Part shown: positions 14,319-16,756 of the stretch, one piece after another
Position numbering within the stretch: the first letter of the stretch is position 1
How the letters are laid out: every line of letters begins with the position of its first letter
From: Fibrobacterota bacterium
Lineage (GTDB): Bacteria > Fibrobacterota > Chitinivibrionia > Chitinivibrionales > JANQEN01
Length of the DNA stretch: 16,756 nt
Direction of reading: 5' to 3'
NCBI GenBank assembly: GCA_030619215.1
Contig: JAUXBV010000007.1
Location: forward strand, 1-16,756
The notes under the pieces: generated by a model
What the model saw: the letters and a program-made list of their open reading frames with translations, nothing else
The model's database searches: none
Told to the model about the DNA's origin: nothing
Translations under genes and position numbers: made by a program

Positions 14319-15471
14319 CGATAATCATAAGTTTGAAAAAATAGTTGCTTTCATAAAACGATTATATCCAAATAAAGAATATATTCCTTTACATGAGCCA
14401 CGCTTTATTGGTGCTGAAAAAGAGTATTTAATTGATTGTATTGATTCTGGCTTTGTATCTAGCGTTGGAGAATATGTTAATCGTTTTGAGCAAAAAATTA
14501 CCGAATATACCGGAGCAAAACATGCTGTTGCAACAGTAAATGGTACAGCAGCGCTTCATGTTGCCCTTATTTTGGCTGGATTAAAAAATGGTGATGAAGT
14601 GATTACCCAGGCTGTCACTTTTATTGCTACAGCAAATGCAATTTCCTATTGTGATGCAAAACCAGTTTTTCTAGATAGTGACCGTGAAACATTAGGGTTA
14701 AGCCCTGAAGCTTTAGAGCAGTTCCTTAATAAGAATTGTATTATTAAAGATGACGGGTTTACTTATAATAAAAAAACAAATAATAGAATATCAGCTTGTG
14801 TTCCTATGCATGTATTTGGGCATCCTGTAAAAATTGAAGAAATATGCCAAATTTGTGGTAGGAATAATATTCCCGTTGTTGAGGATGCCGCAGAATCTAT
14901 AGGTAGTTTTTATAAAGAAAGACATACGGGAACGTTTGGTTGTATGGGTATATTAAGTTTTAACGGAAATAAAACAATAACCACCGGCGGCGGTGGAATG
15001 ATAATTACTAACAATGAAGAATTATTAAAAAAAGCGAAGCATATAACCACTACAGCTAGAATCTCCCACCCCTGGGAGATAATGCATGATAAAATTGCAT
15101 TTAATTATAGAATGCCGAATATTAATGCAACATTAGGATGCGCACAGTTAGAAAAACTACCAGAACACATTGAAAATAAGAGAAAAATAGCAAAACAATA
15201 TAAAGAGTTTTTCAGTTCTATCGATATTCATTTTGTTGATGAATCCTCTTTTACTCGTTCAAATTACTGGCTAAATGCAATTATTTTTAATGGTATTGAA
15301 GAACGTAATGCTTTTTTAGAATATTCAAATAATAATGGTGTTATGACAAGACCAATTTGGCGTTTAATGCCAGATCTTGATATGTATAAAAATTGCCAAA
15401 CAGATGAGTTATTAAATGCTAAGTGGTTAGCTGATCGAGTTGTTAATATTCCCAGTAGTGTGATTATATAG
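14311..15471 (+). CDS. legC: LegC-family PLP-dependent sugar aminotransferase
   Basis: DegT/DnrJ/EryC1-fold aminotransferase of 386 residues that would aminate the 4-keto sugar made by the preceding dehydratase. Substrate and cofactor motifs are NGTAALHVAL at 77-86, VVEDAAESIGS at 189-199 and the Schiff-base lysine K221 in SFNGNKTITTGGGG. The N-terminal region (FIKRLYP, IPLHEPRFIGAEKEYL) and the C-terminal MTRPIWRLM and NIPSSVI stretches fit the LegC subgroup, as does direct coupling to a LegB-type gene (eight-base overlap). The codons are strongly A/T-biased like those of the neighbours. Confidence 0.83.
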   Translation: MSNDNHKFEKIVAFIKRLYPNKEYIPLHEPRFIGAEKEYLIDCIDSGFVSSVGEYVNRFEQKITEYTGAKHAVATVNGTAALHVALILAGLKNGDEVITQAVTFIATANAISYCDAKPVFLDSDRETLGLSPEALEQFLNKNCIIKDDGFTYNKKTNNRISACVPMHVFGHPVKIEEICQICGRNNIPVVEDAAESIGSFYKERHTGTFGCMGILSFNGNKTITTGGGGMIITNNEELLKKAKHITTTARISHPWEIMHDKIAFNYRMPNINATLGCAQLEKLPEHIENKRKIAKQYKEFFSSIDIHFVDESSFTRSNYWLNAIIFNGIEERNAFLEYSNNNGVMTRPIWRLMPDLDMYKNCQTDELLNAKWLADRVVNIPSSVII

Positions 15472-15500
15472 TACAATTAATTTTCAGGTGGGGTTAGTCT

Positions 15501-16202
15501 ATGAGTGAATGGAATGGATTGCCATTGGTAATTTTTGGGTGTGGTGGAATCTCTAGAGAAATCTTATATCTTGTCAATGAAATAAACAGGTACAATCAAC
15601 TGAATGTATTTGACTTTAAAGGATTTGTCTCTGAAAAACAGGAAGATGTTGGCACAAATATTTATGCTATCCCTGTTGTTGCATGGGATAATAATTTTAA
15701 AGAGTTCTCATCATCATTTCCAGTGCTTGGTGCTGTAATACCTCATGGAAATCCAGCAATAAAAAAGAAAATAGCAGAGAAAATTACTAAGTTAGATAAT
15801 ATCGTCTTTCCAAATCTCATTCACCCCTCTGCTGGGTTTAATAAACAATGTGTAACCTTAGGCAGAGGAAATATTATAACTGCAGGTGTGCAATTTACTA
15901 CCAACATCATAATTGGCAATTTTAATTTATTTAATCTGAATACAACAATTGGTCACGAAATTGTTATTAAAGATTATTGTGTTATTAATCCGTTATCTGC
16001 GATTTCTGGAGGCGTTACAATCAATGAAAGTGTTATTGTAGGCACAGGGGCTAAAATATTACAATATTTAGAAATAAAGAGTGATTCTATTATTGGAGCA
16101 GGAGCTGTTGTTACAAAAAATGTAGAAAAGGGTAGTACTGTAGTTGGTGTACCTGCTAAATGTATTAAAAAAGCTGGAGAAAAAGGGGAAAGATTCGCAT
16201 AA
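15501..16202 (+). CDS. NeuD/PglD-type sugar acyltransferase
   Basis: A 233-residue protein of the NeuD/PglD/VioB acetyltransferase family. The N-terminal Rossmann-like domain has LVIFGCGGISREILYLV at about 9-25. The C-terminal part is a left-handed beta-helix of hexapeptide repeats (about 115-225), including TTIGHEIVIKDYCVINPLSA with the probable catalytic histidine, ISGGVTI, and the closing GAGAVVTKNVEKGSTVVGVPAK. It probably N-acetylates the amino sugar made by the aminotransferase just upstream (the role played by LegH or PglD in known pathways). The start ATG follows GGTGGGG. It lies 29 bases after legC. LegH is a reasonable guess but is not assigned because family members vary in substrate. 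Confidence 0.8.
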   Translation: MSEWNGLPLVIFGCGGISREILYLVNEINRYNQLNVFDFKGFVSEKQEDVGTNIYAIPVVAWDNNFKEFSSSFPVLGAVIPHGNPAIKKKIAEKITKLDNIVFPNLIHPSAGFNKQCVTLGRGNIITAGVQFTTNIIIGNFNLFNLNTTIGHEIVIKDYCVINPLSAISGGVTINESVIVGTGAKILQYLEIKSDSIIGAGAVVTKNVEKGSTVVGVPAKCIKKAGEKGERFA

Positions 16203-16359
16203 AGCCTATTATTTGCTCATGTATTTTTGTTAAAAGTAATACATCTATTTGTGAAGGAGTTAAAATTGGTGTGAATTGTATAATCGGTGCATCAAGCTTG
16301 GTATATAAAGATATTAAAAAGATGGTATTATTTCATTTGGGGCACCCATAACTAATTAA
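16199..16359 (+). pseudogene. Frameshifted 3' remnant of a hexapeptide acetyltransferase
   Basis: Immediately after, and in a different frame from, the acyltransferase gene, about 37 codons read SNTSICEGVKIGVNCIIGA followed by SSLVYKDIKK, a typical beta-helix acetyltransferase end. At the AAAAA run 16316-16320 the frame must shift (one A missing) to continue as DGIISFGAPITN and stop at 16357-16359; unshifted, it stops at 16349-16351. No start or N-terminal part exists. It looks like the leftover of a second acetyltransferase lost by deletion, or of a duplicated end. Confidence 0.6.
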
Positions 16360-16372
16360 TAGGAAGAAGGTT

Positions 16373-16756
16373 ATGAAAAAAATCTTAATAATAGCACCTC
16401 ACCCTGATGATGAAACATTAGGGTGTGGTGGAACAATTTTAAAGCACAGTTCAATAGGTGATAAAGTTTATTGGATGATTCTAACTAATATATCAGAACA
16501 ATTTGGGTGGGATGAAAATTTAGTTGCCCAAAGACAAAAAGAGGTAGAAAAGGTAGCAGAAGCTTACGGATTTGAAAGTACTTATAAGTTAGATTTTCCA
16601 ACAACTAAGCTTGATGAAATTCCAATGGGGGAATTAGTTGATTCAATCTCTAAAGCAATAAATGAAGTTGAGCCTCATACAATTTATATGCAAAACAGAT
16701 CTGATGTTCATTCAGATCATAAAATAGGGTTTCAAGCGGCATATAGTTGTACTAAA
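16373..16756 (+). CDS. PIG-L/LmbE family deacetylase (partial, runs off right edge)
   Basis: The first 128 codons of a zinc-dependent N-deacetylase. The metal motif APHPDDE is at residues 8-14, followed by TLGCGGTI, and the second metal-site region is RSDVHSDHKIG at about 108-118. Family members remove acetyl groups from GlcNAc-type sugars or other N-acyl substrates. AGGAAGAAGG lies just before the ATG. Its position after the dehydratase-aminotransferase-acyltransferase set suggests a role in the same nonulosonic acid or glycan pathway, for example removing an N-acetyl group before a different acyl group is added; this is inference. The gene is truncated only by the window. Confidence 0.85.
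   Translation, partial: MKKILIIAPHPDDETLGCGGTILKHSSIGDKVYWMILTNISEQFGWDENLVAQRQKEVEKVAEAYGFESTYKLDFPTTKLDEIPMGELVDSISKAINEVEPHTIYMQNRSDVHSDHKIGFQAAYSCTK

Overview
The window looks like a piece of a Gram-negative (diderm) bacterial chromosome. It carries a type VI secretion sheath/tube gene set, a putative lipoprotein with a lamin-tail domain, and the start of an exopolysaccharide/O-antigen type cluster. The EPS-associated MarR-type regulator, lamin-tail lipoprotein and UpxY-like NusG paralogue together would fit Fibrobacterota/Chitinispirillia or another FCB-group lineage. That placement is inference; no rRNA or other phylogenetic marker is present.

Layout. From 1 to about 9,630 all recognisable genes run leftward. 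In transcription order from the right they are tssA-tssB-tssC-hcp (T6SS), closed by a strong intrinsic terminator; a lamin-tail lipoprotein; a membrane-anchored DsbA/thioredoxin-like protein; a PhnP-like metallo-beta-lactamase-fold hydrolase; pyrE; and, overlapping pyrE by one base, a specialised NusG paralogue (RfaH/UpxY type). From 10,167 to the right edge all genes run rightward: an EPS-associated MarR-like regulator, UDP-glucuronate 4-epimerase, a minimal nucleotidyltransferase, a Wzz-type chain-length protein, then a very AT-rich block with a LegB-type dehydratase, a LegC-type aminotransferase, a NeuD/PglD-type acyltransferase, a frameshifted acetyltransferase remnant and the 5' part of a PIG-L deacetylase. 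About 540 bases of non-coding DNA separate the divergent halves.

How the genes work together. TssB and TssC form the contractile sheath, Hcp the inner tube, and TssA coordinates assembly; the baseplate, membrane complex, ClpV and spike genes are not in the window. hcp has its own spacer with a perfect TGTGA-N6-TCACA dyad, suggesting separate CRP/FNR-family control. The right half points to a surface glycan containing glucuronate/galacturonate and a legionaminic-acid-like nonulosonic acid. The NusG paralogue is of the kind that drives long surface-glycan operons, although it is encoded on the opposite strand.

Beyond the genes, the spacers are rich in structure: a 164-bp nested inverted repeat (MITE-like) inside the EPS operon, a perfect 24-bp inverted repeat bracketing the whole leftward block, a hairpin-bearing direct repeat flanking the DsbA-like gene, and several families of short 'word' arrays. 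tssA has no ATG/GTG/TTG start that preserves its conserved N-terminus and appears to begin at AUU or AUC.
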